Origin: JBCBWG01 sp964579305
GTDB lineage: Bacteria; Pseudomonadota; Alphaproteobacteria; Rhizobiales; Hyphomicrobiaceae
DNA length: 21,424 nt
Direction of reading: 5' to 3'
NCBI GenBank assembly: GCA_964579305.1
Contig: CAZOGY010000059.1
Coordinates: 1 to 21,424 of the forward strand
Shown: one piece after another, positions 1 to 8,116 of the stretch
How positions within the stretch are numbered: position 1 is the first letter of the stretch
How the letters are laid out: every line of letters begins with the position of its first letter
Notes under the pieces: model-generated
Databases searched by the model: none
The model's input: the letters and a program-made list of their open reading frames with translations, nothing else
Told to the model about the DNA's origin: nothing
Made by a program: the position numbers and the translations under genes

Positions 1-93
1 TTCCGGCCGCCCAGTCTTCCGGCCGCCCAGTCTTCCGGCCACTCAGTCGTCCGGCCGCCAGTCGCTCATCGCCCAGTCGCTCATCGCCCAACC
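1..93. repeat. Degenerate 15-16 bp tandem repeat
   Basis: Two identical 16-bp units (TTCCGGCCGCCCAGTC, 1-16 and 17-32) are followed by a variant unit (33-48), a 15-bp variant (49-63) and two diverged 15-bp units starting GCTCATCGCCCA (64-78 and 79-93). The unit lengths of 15 and 16 are not consistently multiples of three, so this is not a protein repeat. It lies directly downstream of the minus-strand SPFH gene and may continue beyond the left edge. Confidence 0.8.
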
Positions 94-98
94 GTCTG

Positions 99-953
99 CT
101 ATTTCACGTTCAACAGCATCGGTGCATTGGACGGCGGAACCATCGTTGGCATCGTCCCATTCCACCGCTTGGCGTATTCGTAATTGACGATGCCCGGGTT
201 CTCCGAGATCGCTTTTGCAAGCAATTGTGCAGCCTCAGCTTGCGCTTTGCCCTTGGTCATCGTGGCGTAAGCTTCAGCGTCAGCTTTTGCGCGGATCGCC
301 TTGGCTTCGGCCTCCGCGACCTGCACGGTCCGCTCCGCAATCAGGCGTTGACGCTCAAGCTCATAGCGTTCGCGCTGTGCTTCCTCGCGCTTTTTCTCTT
401 TTTCCAAAACGGCTTCCATGTACTGCTGCGGAAATTCGATATTTTCGATTTGCGCAGCTGTCACGATAACGGGATAGCCCTGCAAGGCACCTTCCAAAAG
501 CTCGTCAATTTTCAAACCAGCCGTCACGCGTTCTTTAATCAAGCGCTCTGCATCGAATGTAGAGATTGCCGCTTTCGATGTCGCCTGAAGACGCCGGTCA
601 AGATGCGTCGCTTCGAATTGCGCACGGTCGCCGTAGCGATTGAAAAACTCCATGGTCTTGCCAGGCCTGATCCGCCAGTTCGTTGAAACGACGGCCGTCG
701 TCGCCAGCCGGTCGGACGTTGCCGCATTCACCGTCTCGCGATTGACCACCTCGCGCATGTCGAATTGGACAACATCATCGACGAACGGAATTTTAAAGTG
801 CAGGCCCGGACCGACCGAGTATTGCGCTTTTCGAAAACGGACAACGATCGATTCATGACCCTGGGGGACCGTGAAATAGCCAAGCCAAAGCGTCAGCGCA
901 ACAATGGCGACGCCAAAACCAGCCAGCAAACGAACATTGGGCAAATTCAGCAT
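99..953 (-). CDS. SPFH/band-7 domain membrane protein (prohibitin/HflC-like)
   Basis: A 284-residue protein with one N-terminal membrane segment (about residues 9-27), an SPFH/band-7 domain (about 28-183, opening with VPQGHESIVVRF) and a long charged, Ala/Glu-rich coiled coil (about 183-248) typical of HflC, prohibitin and stomatin relatives. Family members form large membrane-bound rings that organise membrane patches or regulate FtsH-type proteases. The start is supported by GAGGAG six bases before the ATG. HflC is normally encoded beside HflK, but no HflK-like gene is visible here; the next upstream gene on this strand is an oxidoreductase, 155 bp away. A 13-nt palindrome (CGCGATCATCGCG, 985-997) lies 31 bases upstream of the start. 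The family call is secure; the specific HflC role is not. Confidence 0.88.
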   Translation of the reverse strand: MLNLPNVRLLAGFGVAIVALTLWLGYFTVPQGHESIVVRFRKAQYSVGPGLHFKIPFVDDVVQFDMREVVNRETVNAATSDRLATTAVVSTNWRIRPGKTMEFFNRYGDRAQFEATHLDRRLQATSKAAISTFDAERLIKERVTAGLKIDELLEGALQGYPVIVTAAQIENIEFPQQYMEAVLEKEKKREEAQRERYELERQRLIAERTVQVAEAEAKAIRAKADAEAYATMTKGKAQAEAAQLLAKAISENPGIVNYEYAKRWNGTMPTMVPPSNAPMLLNVK

Positions 954-1064
954 GTCTCACTCCTCACGTGTGCATGACAAGGTGCGCGATCATCGCGTTC
1001 GCCATCGCATTTGCGCACAACAATGCGCTTCATATGGTGAGGATTTCGTTCTCCAGAGGCAATT

Positions 1065-1106
1065 TTGCAGGCGATTGCGCGATCTTGCGCGCGCCGTTGC
1101 CTGCAA
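1065..1106 (-). terminator. Hairpin downstream of the FAD/Fe-S dehydrogenase gene
   Basis: TTGCAGGC (1065-1072) pairs perfectly with GCCTGCAA (1099-1106), and an inner GCGCG/CGCGC pairing shortens the loop. The structure begins two bases after the TGA stop of the minus-strand gene ending at 1109. There is no strong T tract on the minus-strand 3' side, so this may be a weak or factor-assisted terminator. Confidence 0.4.
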
Positions 1107-1108
1107 TT

Positions 1109-4100
1109 TCATTTACTTTTTTGATCTTGCCCCGCGCTGCCACTTGCACCCAGAGCATCATTCAGCACTTGCGCGATATGGCGGGCGGTTCGGTGCGTAC
1201 CATCGTGAATTTGGTGGCGGCAGGAAAACCCGTCGGCGGCTATGATGTCATCGCGCGCAGCCGCGCGAACGGCGGGAAGTAATGTCAGCTCGCCCATCGC
1301 CATGGATGTGTCGTAGGTCTCAGCCTGATAACCGAAACTGCCGGCCATGCCACAGCAACTGGACTCGATCGGTCGCACGTCAAAACCATCCACAAGCCGT
1401 AAAGCATCCGCCACCGCATCCGCCGCGCCAAATGCTTTTTGATGGCAGTGAGTGTGCAGATGTACGGTTTTCGGCGACGCTGTCGTGGCAATCGGCCTTT
1501 CAATGCGCCCCGCCTCAACTTCGCGCACAAGAAACTCCGCCAGCAAAAAACTTGTCTCAGCCAGTTTTTCTGCTTGCCTCCCCAGCCCCATCACCTGAAA
1601 CTCGTCACGCAATGTCAAAAGGCACGACGGTTCAATACCGACGATCGGGATATTGGCATCCAGAAACGGCGCGACGGCAGCGCAAAAGCGTTCTGCTTCC
1701 CGTTTGGCTTGATCGACATGGCCGGCCGCCAGATACGTGCGTCCGCAGCACAAGGGGCGCCCTTTTTCCGGTGAGATCGACTGTACGCGATAGCCGAGGC
1801 GACCCAGAAGTGAGGCTGTTGCGCGCAGATTCTCAGGTTCAAAATACCGGTTAAAAGTATCGGCCATCAACGCAACGCGTCTGGCCTGATCGGCTGCATG
1901 CGCGCCCTGCCGCCCCGTCTCGTCCAGGTTCTGGGTTGGATGATGATCCGCGTCCCACTGCGTTTGCTGTTGCTCGGCGTCACGGAAGATGTCGGTTCGC
2001 CATGTCGGCAATTGTCGGTGGCCCGAAAAACCTGTCATTGGTTCAGTCAGCTTCGCGACGCCCGGCAGCGTGTTTCGCAGGTTCAAAACCGGGGCAAGCC
2101 ACCGTGCCAACGGAGCGTAGGCTGGCAGATGGGCGACCAAGCGCTCGCGCAACGAGAGCCCGCGCCGGGCTCGCGCCGCCGAAAGCACCTCAATTTTCAT
2201 CTTGGCCATATCGACGCCGGTGGGACATTCCCGTTTGCACGCCTTGCACGAAACGCACAGTTTCATCGCATCAAGGAGATCGTCTGAGCCGAGCGCGTCT
2301 GAAGTTAACTGGCCAGAAAGCGCAAGCCGCAGCGTATTCGCCCGCCCGCGCGTTAAATCGCGTTCATTTCGCGTGACCCGATAACTCGGGCACATCGCCC
2401 CGCCCATCAGCTTACGGCATGCCCCGTTATTGTTACACATTTCAACGGCGCCCTGAAATCCGTTCGCGCCGCCCGGCCATGCCGACCAATCCAGTTTCGG
2501 CGAGACCGTTGACGCTACATAGTCCGGCTTGAACCGGAACAGCCTGCGGTCGTCCATTTTCGGTGGCCGCACAATTTTCCCAGGGTTCATCAAATTGTGC
2601 GGATCGAACGTATCCTTGACCGTTTCAAAAACGTCGATCACCGGCCGTCCATACATCATTTCGTGGAACTCGGAGCGGACAAGGCCGTCGCCGTGCTCGC
2701 CTGAGTGGGCGCCTTTGTACGCGCGCACCATTTCAAACGCTTCTTCAGCGATGGCGCGCATGGTCTTGGCGTCGTTTTCCAGTTTAAGGTTGAGCACCGG
2801 GCGCACATGCAGACAGCCAACCGAGGCATGTGCATACCAGGTTCCCGTCGTATTATGTTTTTCAAAGACTGCGGTCAGCCGTTCCGTATAATCAGCCAGA
2901 TGTTCAAGCGGTACAGCAGCGTCCTCAATAAATGAGACAGGTTTCCCCTCGGTTTTCATGCTCATCATGATATTGAGCCCCGCCGTCCGCACGCCCCAGA
3001 TGGCGGCCTGCTGAGCACGATCGGAGACTTTTCCAACCGCATCAGCATGTCCGAGATCCCCCATCAGTTCATCGAGCTGCGCCAATCGACGAAGGTTTTC
3101 GGCTTGGTCGCCTTCCGCGAATTCGACAAGGAGCAATGCATCCGGCTTGCCCATGACGTGGGCCTCCATAACCGGTCGGAACATGGCAATGTCGCGTGCA
3201 AGCTTGATCAATGTCGCATCAACAACCTCAACGGCAACGGGGCCAAGTTTGACAATATGCTGTGCCGCTTCCATTGCCGCGCGGAATGTTGGAAAATGGC
3301 ATATACCAAGCGCTTTATTGGTCGGCTGTTCGGATAATTTGATTTGAATGGCCTGCGACATGGCCAGCGTGCCTTCCGATCCGCACAAAAGGGTCGCCAG
3401 GTTGATCGGATGAGAGCCGTTTGGAATCAGGCTATCGACCAGATAGCCGCCAACGCGACGCGATACCTCCGGGAATGCCTGCGTGATCGTTTCGCGCTGC
3501 GTATGTCCGAGCGCCGCCAAGTCCCGAAATAAAGCGCTGATGTCATCAGGCATGTTTGTCCGGTCAAAATTCGCTGGCAACGCGCCAAATCGCGCTTGTG
3601 CGCCGCTTGCCAAGACCGCGTCAATCGCAACCACATTATCGCGCATAATGCCGTAGCGGATCGATCGGGTTCCACACGAGTTGTTTCCAGTCATGCCGCC
3701 GATTGTGGCGCGCGAGGAGGTTGAAACATCGACTGGAAACCAAAGGCCCGATGCTTTGATTTGCCGATTGAGCTCGTCCATCGTAATGCCGGGTTGCACC
3801 CAGGCCGTCCGCGCATCGAAATCTGTTTCCAAAATGCGATTGAGGTACTTGGAAAAATCAATGACCAGTCCGGAGCCCACGGTCTGGCCCGATTGCGAGG
3901 TCCCGCCGCCACGGCCCAGCACGCTGATCCCCTCATCACGCGCGATCGCCATGGCCGCGATCACGTCATCGCTGCGCTTTGGGACGACCACCGCCGCCGG
4001 CATGATCTGGTAAATCGACGCATCCGTCGCATACCGCCCGCGCGAGGCGATATCCGTCAACACCTCACCTTCGAGTTCGGACTTGAGGCGGTCGGCGAGG

Positions 4101-4141
4101 CGATGATTGACGGCGTCTGCGCGACGAACGGTGGCGATCAC
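1109..4141 (-). CDS. FAD-binding and (Fe-S)-binding oxidoreductase, YdiJ-like D-2-hydroxyacid dehydrogenase
   Basis: A 1010-residue protein with the architecture of E. coli YdiJ (about 1018 residues). The N-terminal half is a PCMH-type FAD domain (about 47-255, with GRGGGTSQSGQ near 76-86) followed by an FAD-linked oxidase C domain containing EHGDGLVRSE. Then come ferredoxin-like cysteines (C569/C575/C584 and C629/C632/C635/C639, CVSCKACKRECP) and two CCG-type domains (CC at 797-798 and SCCGMAGSFG near 928). Relatives oxidise D-2-hydroxyacids such as D-lactate, glycolate or D-2-hydroxyglutarate and pass electrons through the Fe-S clusters to the respiratory chain. I chose the GTG at 4141 because GGAG lies eight bases upstream and the length then fits the family; the frame stays open for 88 more codons upstream, but that part is Arg/Pro-rich and not family-like. 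It is divergent from a glyoxylate aminotransferase, which suggests shared 2-hydroxyacid/glyoxylate metabolism. The exact substrate is inference. Confidence 0.9.
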   Translation of the reverse strand: MIATVRRADAVNHRLADRLKSELEGEVLTDIASRGRYATDASIYQIMPAAVVVPKRSDDVIAAMAIARDEGISVLGRGGGTSQSGQTVGSGLVIDFSKYLNRILETDFDARTAWVQPGITMDELNRQIKASGLWFPVDVSTSSRATIGGMTGNNSCGTRSIRYGIMRDNVVAIDAVLASGAQARFGALPANFDRTNMPDDISALFRDLAALGHTQRETITQAFPEVSRRVGGYLVDSLIPNGSHPINLATLLCGSEGTLAMSQAIQIKLSEQPTNKALGICHFPTFRAAMEAAQHIVKLGPVAVEVVDATLIKLARDIAMFRPVMEAHVMGKPDALLLVEFAEGDQAENLRRLAQLDELMGDLGHADAVGKVSDRAQQAAIWGVRTAGLNIMMSMKTEGKPVSFIEDAAVPLEHLADYTERLTAVFEKHNTTGTWYAHASVGCLHVRPVLNLKLENDAKTMRAIAEEAFEMVRAYKGAHSGEHGDGLVRSEFHEMMYGRPVIDVFETVKDTFDPHNLMNPGKIVRPPKMDDRRLFRFKPDYVASTVSPKLDWSAWPGGANGFQGAVEMCNNNGACRKLMGGAMCPSYRVTRNERDLTRGRANTLRLALSGQLTSDALGSDDLLDAMKLCVSCKACKRECPTGVDMAKMKIEVLSAARARRGLSLRERLVAHLPAYAPLARWLAPVLNLRNTLPGVAKLTEPMTGFSGHRQLPTWRTDIFRDAEQQQTQWDADHHPTQNLDETGRQGAHAADQARRVALMADTFNRYFEPENLRATASLLGRLGYRVQSISPEKGRPLCCGRTYLAAGHVDQAKREAERFCAAVAPFLDANIPIVGIEPSCLLTLRDEFQVMGLGRQAEKLAETSFLLAEFLVREVEAGRIERPIATTASPKTVHLHTHCHQKAFGAADAVADALRLVDGFDVRPIESSCCGMAGSFGYQAETYDTSMAMGELTLLPAVRAAARDDIIAADGFSCRHQIHDGTHRTARHIAQVLNDALGASGSAGQDQKSK

Positions 4142-4318
4142 AGGTGAGGCTCCAGTTTCGAGCGATGGAGATGTTGGCGTCGCGCGCAAGTCGGGCGCGG
4201 CCGGCGGATCGGGTGGCGTGATCGTTGCCACTCTGCGGGCACCCGTCAACGCGCTCAGCAGCGCAAGAGCGCGAACTTTCAACGCTGCAGCGCAGCATGA
4301 CCATGGCCGCACCGCGCC

Positions 4319-4347
4319 TTGACACGTGGCACGCCAGCGTCTCACTT
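4319..4347 (+). promoter_or_regulatory. Candidate promoter for the glyoxylate aminotransferase gene
   Basis: A perfect TTGACA (4319-4324) is followed after 17 bp by TCACTT (4342-4347), a weak -10 match. It lies in the 262-bp region between two divergent genes, 57-85 bases before the aminotransferase ATG. The -35 element is convincing by itself; the -10 is not. Confidence 0.35.
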
Positions 4348-4403
4348 CGCTCAAACCAAAGTGGAAGACGCGCACCAGCGCGCATGCATGGGAGGTGGCT
4401 GCC

Positions 4404-5603
4404 ATGGCGACGCCAGGCCAGAATCGATCGCGCCGCGCCGGGCGCCATTTTCTACAGATCCCAGGTCCAACGCCGGTGCCTGATCGGATCTTGAAGGCAA
4501 TGGCGATGCCCGTGATCGACCACCGTGGTCCGCAATTTCAGGAATTGGGCGAGCGGGTTTTGACGGGCATAAAAACAATTTTTAAAACGCAGCAGCCGGT
4601 TTTTATTTTTCCCGCGTCCGGTTCCGGCGCTTGGGAGGCAGCTCTTGCCAACACGCTTTCACCGGGCGATCATGTGCTGTTTTACGAGACTGGCCATTTT
4701 GCAACTTTATGGAAGCAAATGGCAGAGAAATTGAACTTGAAAGCGGAATTCATCGAGACCGATTGGCGCCGCGGCGTCGAGCCGGACCGCATTGAAGAGC
4801 GACTGCGCCAAGATCAGCACAAGTCGATCAAAGCCGTCTGCGTCGTGCACAACGAAACCTCAAGCGGCGCGCTTTCGTCGATGGCGGATGTGCGCGCGGC
4901 GATCGATGCGGCCGGCCATCCAGCCCTGTTCATGGTCGACAGCGTATCGGGCCTGGGATCAGCCGATCTGTGTCACGATGACTGGGGTATCGACGTCACC
5001 GTTTCCGGCTCGCAAAAGGGTTTGATGCTGCCGCCGGGCCTCGGTTTTACAGCCGTTTCACAAAAGGCGCTGGCTGCGTCGCAAACCGCGGAATTGCCAA
5101 ACGCGTATTTCCGCTGGTCGGAAATGCTCGGGCCAAATCAGAATGGCTTTTTTCCCTACACGCCGGCGACGAACCTGCTCTACGGCCTCGCCGAAGCGAT
5201 CGACATGATGCATGAGGAAGGCCTCGACAACATATTCGCGCGACATAAGCGGCACGGGGAAGCGAGCCGGCGCGCGGTTCAGCACTGGGGCCTGTCGCTC
5301 TTTTTGAGCGATGCAAAGTATTACTCGCCGGTGCTAACCGCCGTTGAGGTTCCCGAGGGCCATAACGCCGACGACGTGCGGCGGGTTATTCTGGAGCATT
5401 TCGACATTTCGCTCGGGACCGGTTTGTCAAAAGTTGCCGGCAAAGTTTTCCGGATCGGTCACCTTGGTGACATCAACGACGCCACGCTGATTGGGGCTTT
5501 GGCCGGCGTCGAAATGGGCCTTGCACGCGCTGGCGTGCCGCACCAATCCGGCGGTGTCCACGCAGCCATGAGCTATCTGGCCGAGACATCGGTTGCCCAT
5601 TGA
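4404..5603 (+). CDS. Class V aminotransferase, alanine/serine-glyoxylate aminotransferase family
   Basis: A 399-residue fold-type I PLP enzyme. The N-terminal PGPTPVP motif (20-26), the DHRGPQF segment (39-45), D179 in VDSVSG and the PLP lysine K205 in SGSQKGLMLPPG are the marks of alanine-glyoxylate/serine-glyoxylate aminotransferases. These enzymes move an amino group from alanine or serine to glyoxylate, giving glycine, and in methylotrophs they serve the serine cycle. GGAGG eight bases before the ATG fixes the start. The gene is divergent from a D-2-hydroxyacid dehydrogenase, which could supply glyoxylate from glycolate; that link is inference. The donor amino acid cannot be fixed from the sequence. 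Confidence 0.9.
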   Translation: MATPGQNRSRRAGRHFLQIPGPTPVPDRILKAMAMPVIDHRGPQFQELGERVLTGIKTIFKTQQPVFIFPASGSGAWEAALANTLSPGDHVLFYETGHFATLWKQMAEKLNLKAEFIETDWRRGVEPDRIEERLRQDQHKSIKAVCVVHNETSSGALSSMADVRAAIDAAGHPALFMVDSVSGLGSADLCHDDWGIDVTVSGSQKGLMLPPGLGFTAVSQKALAASQTAELPNAYFRWSEMLGPNQNGFFPYTPATNLLYGLAEAIDMMHEEGLDNIFARHKRHGEASRRAVQHWGLSLFLSDAKYYSPVLTAVEVPEGHNADDVRRVILEHFDISLGTGLSKVAGKVFRIGHLGDINDATLIGALAGVEMGLARAGVPHQSGGVHAAMSYLAETSVAH

Positions 5604-5759
5604 GTTCCCGTGGCAAGAGGCTGCGGGGCGGTGAGCATGAAGATCGCCGCCATGACGGATCGGTTGGGCGTCACCGCGCGCCGTTGAAACGTCTGCGCGA
5701 GACACAACTCAGGCACCCTCAAACCGCGCGCCGGCTCGCAGCGAAACTTCCACACGCGT

Positions 5760-5799
5760 GCGTTTGTCTGGTATTGCAGGGCGATAACCAGACAAACGC
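5760..5799. promoter_or_regulatory. Perfect 13-bp inverted repeat before the crotonase gene
   Basis: GCGTTTGTCTGGT (5760-5772) and ACCAGACAAACGC (5787-5799) are exact reverse complements separated by 14 bp. The right arm ends 20 bases before the ATG at 5820, just ahead of the ribosome binding site GGGAGGA (5808-5814). No T tract follows, so it looks less like a terminator than like an operator for a dimeric repressor (TetR or GntR type) or an RNA hairpin affecting translation. The rest of the 216-bp gap (5604-5819) holds no convincing gene. Confidence 0.6.
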
Positions 5800-5819
5800 T
5801 ATGCGCGGGAGGACACCTC

Positions 5820-6626
5820 ATGGCTGACGGGCAAACGGCACAAGCGCAAACCGACGAGATTATCTACGAGGTCCACGATGGCGTCGGCGTTGTGACCTTG
5901 AACCGCCCGCAGGCGAGAAACGCGCTGACCCATGCGATGTACGAAGAACTGGCGCGGATCTGCACAACGATCCCGGACGATGGATCCGTGCATGCGCTGG
6001 TCATCACCGGCGCTGGCGAAAAGGCGTTCGCAGCGGGCACCGACATCTCACAGTTCTTGAACTTCACGACGCCGGAGCAGGGGCTTGAGTATGAGGCCGC
6101 CGCAGAGCGCAACTTCGGAGCCTATGACGCGTGTCCGGTGCCCGTGATCGCCGCCATCTCCGGCGCGTGCACTGGCGGCGGCGCTGGCATTGCCTCGTGC
6201 TGCGATCTGCGGATTGCAACGCGCAATATGAAGTTTGGGTTTCCCATCGCGCGCACACTCGGCAACTGCCTGTCGATCCGCACGCTGCACCGGCTGGTGG
6301 GTCTCATTGGTGAGGCGCGCACGAAGGATTTGATCATCACATCGCGTTTGGTGGAGGCTGAAGAGGCCTTGGCGATCGGTCTGGTCAACGAAGTGGTTGA
6401 AGACCATGCCGCCTTGATGGCGCGTACGATGGAGCTGGCAAAACAGCTCAAGAACCATGCGCCGCTCACCATGCAGGCGACAAAAGTTCTGCTGTCGCGC
6501 TTGCGTCGCGAAGGCCCTGGCGCCGACGACAAGGACTGGATCGCGAAGGTCTATGCCAGCGCCGACTTCAAGGAAGGCCGAGAAGCATTTTTGGAAAAGC
6601 GCAAACCTGTCTGGTCGGGACGGTAG
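5820..6626 (+). CDS. Enoyl-CoA hydratase/isomerase (crotonase) family protein
   Basis: A 268-residue crotonase-fold protein. The two oxyanion-hole segments are clear: FAAGTDISQF (70-79) and GACTGGGAG (115-123), followed by CCDLRIA. The two glutamates used for hydration in classical crotonase (E144 and E164 of the rat enzyme) align with G123 and I143 here (FGFPI instead of FGQPE). It therefore binds an acyl-CoA or similar thioester but is probably not an ordinary 2-enoyl-CoA hydratase; isomerase, hydrolase, lyase or decarboxylase chemistry is possible. The start is backed by GGGAGGA six bases upstream. It follows the glyoxylate aminotransferase after 216 bp and is preceded by a strong inverted repeat, so it probably has its own control. 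Confidence 0.88.
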   Translation: MADGQTAQAQTDEIIYEVHDGVGVVTLNRPQARNALTHAMYEELARICTTIPDDGSVHALVITGAGEKAFAAGTDISQFLNFTTPEQGLEYEAAAERNFGAYDACPVPVIAAISGACTGGGAGIASCCDLRIATRNMKFGFPIARTLGNCLSIRTLHRLVGLIGEARTKDLIITSRLVEAEEALAIGLVNEVVEDHAALMARTMELAKQLKNHAPLTMQATKVLLSRLRREGPGADDKDWIAKVYASADFKEGREAFLEKRKPVWSGR

Positions 6627-6643
6627 GCGTTCATTCAACGCCT
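6625..6643. terminator. Short hairpin between convergent genes
   Basis: AGGCGTT (6625-6631) and AACGCCT (6637-6643) form a perfect 7-bp stem with a 5-base loop, starting within the TAG stop of the crotonase gene. It fills much of the 47-bp gap to the convergent P450 gene, so it may act in both directions. No T tract follows on the plus strand. Confidence 0.4.
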
Positions 6644-6673
6644 CTCGCATCGATCACTCTCTGCCAACCGCCC

Positions 6674-8116
6674 TCAGCGCGGTATGACCCGCAAATGCAT
6701 GCCATCTCGCGGAAATAACACAACGCGTGAGATTGGAACCGGCGAATAGTCCGGTTCCGGCAGGTCAAACCGCATCGCCCGCACGAATGTGGCAAGCATG
6801 ACCGTTGCTTCGACCATCGCAAATGTCAGCCCAGAACAGGTCCGCGGCCCACGACCGAACGGCATGAACTGGCAGGGATGGTGCGCGGCCTCGGCGTCCG
6901 GTGCAAAGCGCTCAGGATCAAATCGGTCCGGATCACTCCAAGCGCTGCGATGGCGATGCAGAACGTAAATCGGCAGTAGCACAAACGTGCCCTTGGCGAT
7001 CGGTGCGCCTGCGACCTCGCACGGCTCGGTTGCCAAGCGGGACATCGTCGGCACCGGCGGCAGAAGGCGCATCGATTCTTTCAAGACCTGCTGCGTCACG
7101 ACGAGCTGCGCGATGTCATCGGCGCCGATGGCCCGATCGCCGGCGACGGCACGGACCTCGGCATGGATACGCTCAGCCCAGTCTGGGGCGGTTGCGAGCA
7201 GATAGAGCGTCCACGTCAGCGCCGTCGCGGTCGTGTGGTGGCCCGCCAAAAGAAACGTCAACACCGTGTCGATCAGTTGCGCGCGGCTCATCTGCTGGCC
7301 GGTGTCTGGATGCCGGGCTCTGAGCAATCGCGATAACAGGTCTCCACCATCCCCATCTTCGTTTGATGATTGGATCTGCGCCGTAATCATCCGGTCAACT
7401 GCCGCCCGCATGGCATCGTCGCGCCGGTTCATAACCCCACGCCCGGGCCGCGGCATCCAACCTGGCACCCGCAACAGCCCGTAGATCGCAGCCCATGGCA
7501 GCGCACGACCATACCGCGCCCGGTCGCGCTCCTGGATCTCTTCGATGTTCTCGGCCTCACCAACCAGAATGGTCCGGCCAATCACATCGTAGGTTGCCCG
7601 CGTCATTGCCGCGCCAACGTTATGAACCTCAGCACGGCTTTTTCGCCAGTCCGCCACCTGGGCGTCTGCCGCAGCGACCATGGTCGGCAGATAGCCCATG
7701 ATCTCAGAATGCCGGAACAAAGGCGCCGTCGTCTGGCGCTGCCATTTCCAGCTTGCACCTTCAGCCAGCAAAATCCCCTCGCCCAACAGCCGGCCAAGCA
7801 CATGGCGCTGTGCGGGCGGCTTGCGCGCAAACGCGTCGCGCCGGTCGACCAGCACGGTCTTCACCGCATCAGGGCCCGTCACGTAGGCGATCGCCGTTGG
7901 CCAATTGCGAAACCCGATCGGCTGCTCGTATGCGTCCTGCGGTATCGCCATCAGCGGGTCGCGCAGAAGCCGGCGAAGAAATGTCACCGGTCCCGGCGCA
8001 TGACCAGGCGGCACGATCCGCGGCGGGTAAAGTCCGCCATCGCGCCGCTCGCAAGGCGCGACGCCGGCGCCGCGATTTCGCGCCAGCGGTTTTTCGATTG
8101 GGGAGGCAATGGCCAT
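6674..8116 (-). CDS. Cytochrome P450
   Basis: A 480-residue soluble bacterial P450 without a membrane anchor. The K-helix ExxR is E347-S-M-R350, and the heme-binding loop FGRGPRTCSG spans 420-429 with C427 as the heme thiolate ligand. The I-helix reads AGHHTT (291-296), with His where most P450s carry an acid before the Thr; the CYP51 family also has HH here. The WxxxQR segment of the C-helix is at 123-128. It would hydroxylate an organic substrate with electrons from a ferredoxin or similar partner; no ferredoxin or reductase gene is in the window. The ATG at 8116 has AAGGAG seven bases upstream; a longer open frame up to 8287 lacks support. It is divergent from the mmsB cluster. The substrate is unknown. 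Confidence 0.95.
   Translation of the reverse strand: MAIASPIEKPLARNRGAGVAPCERRDGGLYPPRIVPPGHAPGPVTFLRRLLRDPLMAIPQDAYEQPIGFRNWPTAIAYVTGPDAVKTVLVDRRDAFARKPPAQRHVLGRLLGEGILLAEGASWKWQRQTTAPLFRHSEIMGYLPTMVAAADAQVADWRKSRAEVHNVGAAMTRATYDVIGRTILVGEAENIEEIQERDRARYGRALPWAAIYGLLRVPGWMPRPGRGVMNRRDDAMRAAVDRMITAQIQSSNEDGDGGDLLSRLLRARHPDTGQQMSRAQLIDTVLTFLLAGHHTTATALTWTLYLLATAPDWAERIHAEVRAVAGDRAIGADDIAQLVVTQQVLKESMRLLPPVPTMSRLATEPCEVAGAPIAKGTFVLLPIYVLHRHRSAWSDPDRFDPERFAPDAEAAHHPCQFMPFGRGPRTCSGLTFAMVEATVMLATFVRAMRFDLPEPDYSPVPISRVVLFPRDGMHLRVIPR

Noticed and set aside
4142..4405. N-terminal extension of the YdiJ-like protein by 88 codons
   Set aside because: The extension is Arg/Pro-rich, overlaps the divergent gene's leader, and the GTG at 4141 has a good ribosome binding site and gives the family length.
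5638..5688. 16-codon frame (MKIAAMTDRLGVTARR) before the crotonase gene, considered as a leader peptide
   Set aside because: It has no run of regulatory codons and no paired terminator/antiterminator structure linked to it.
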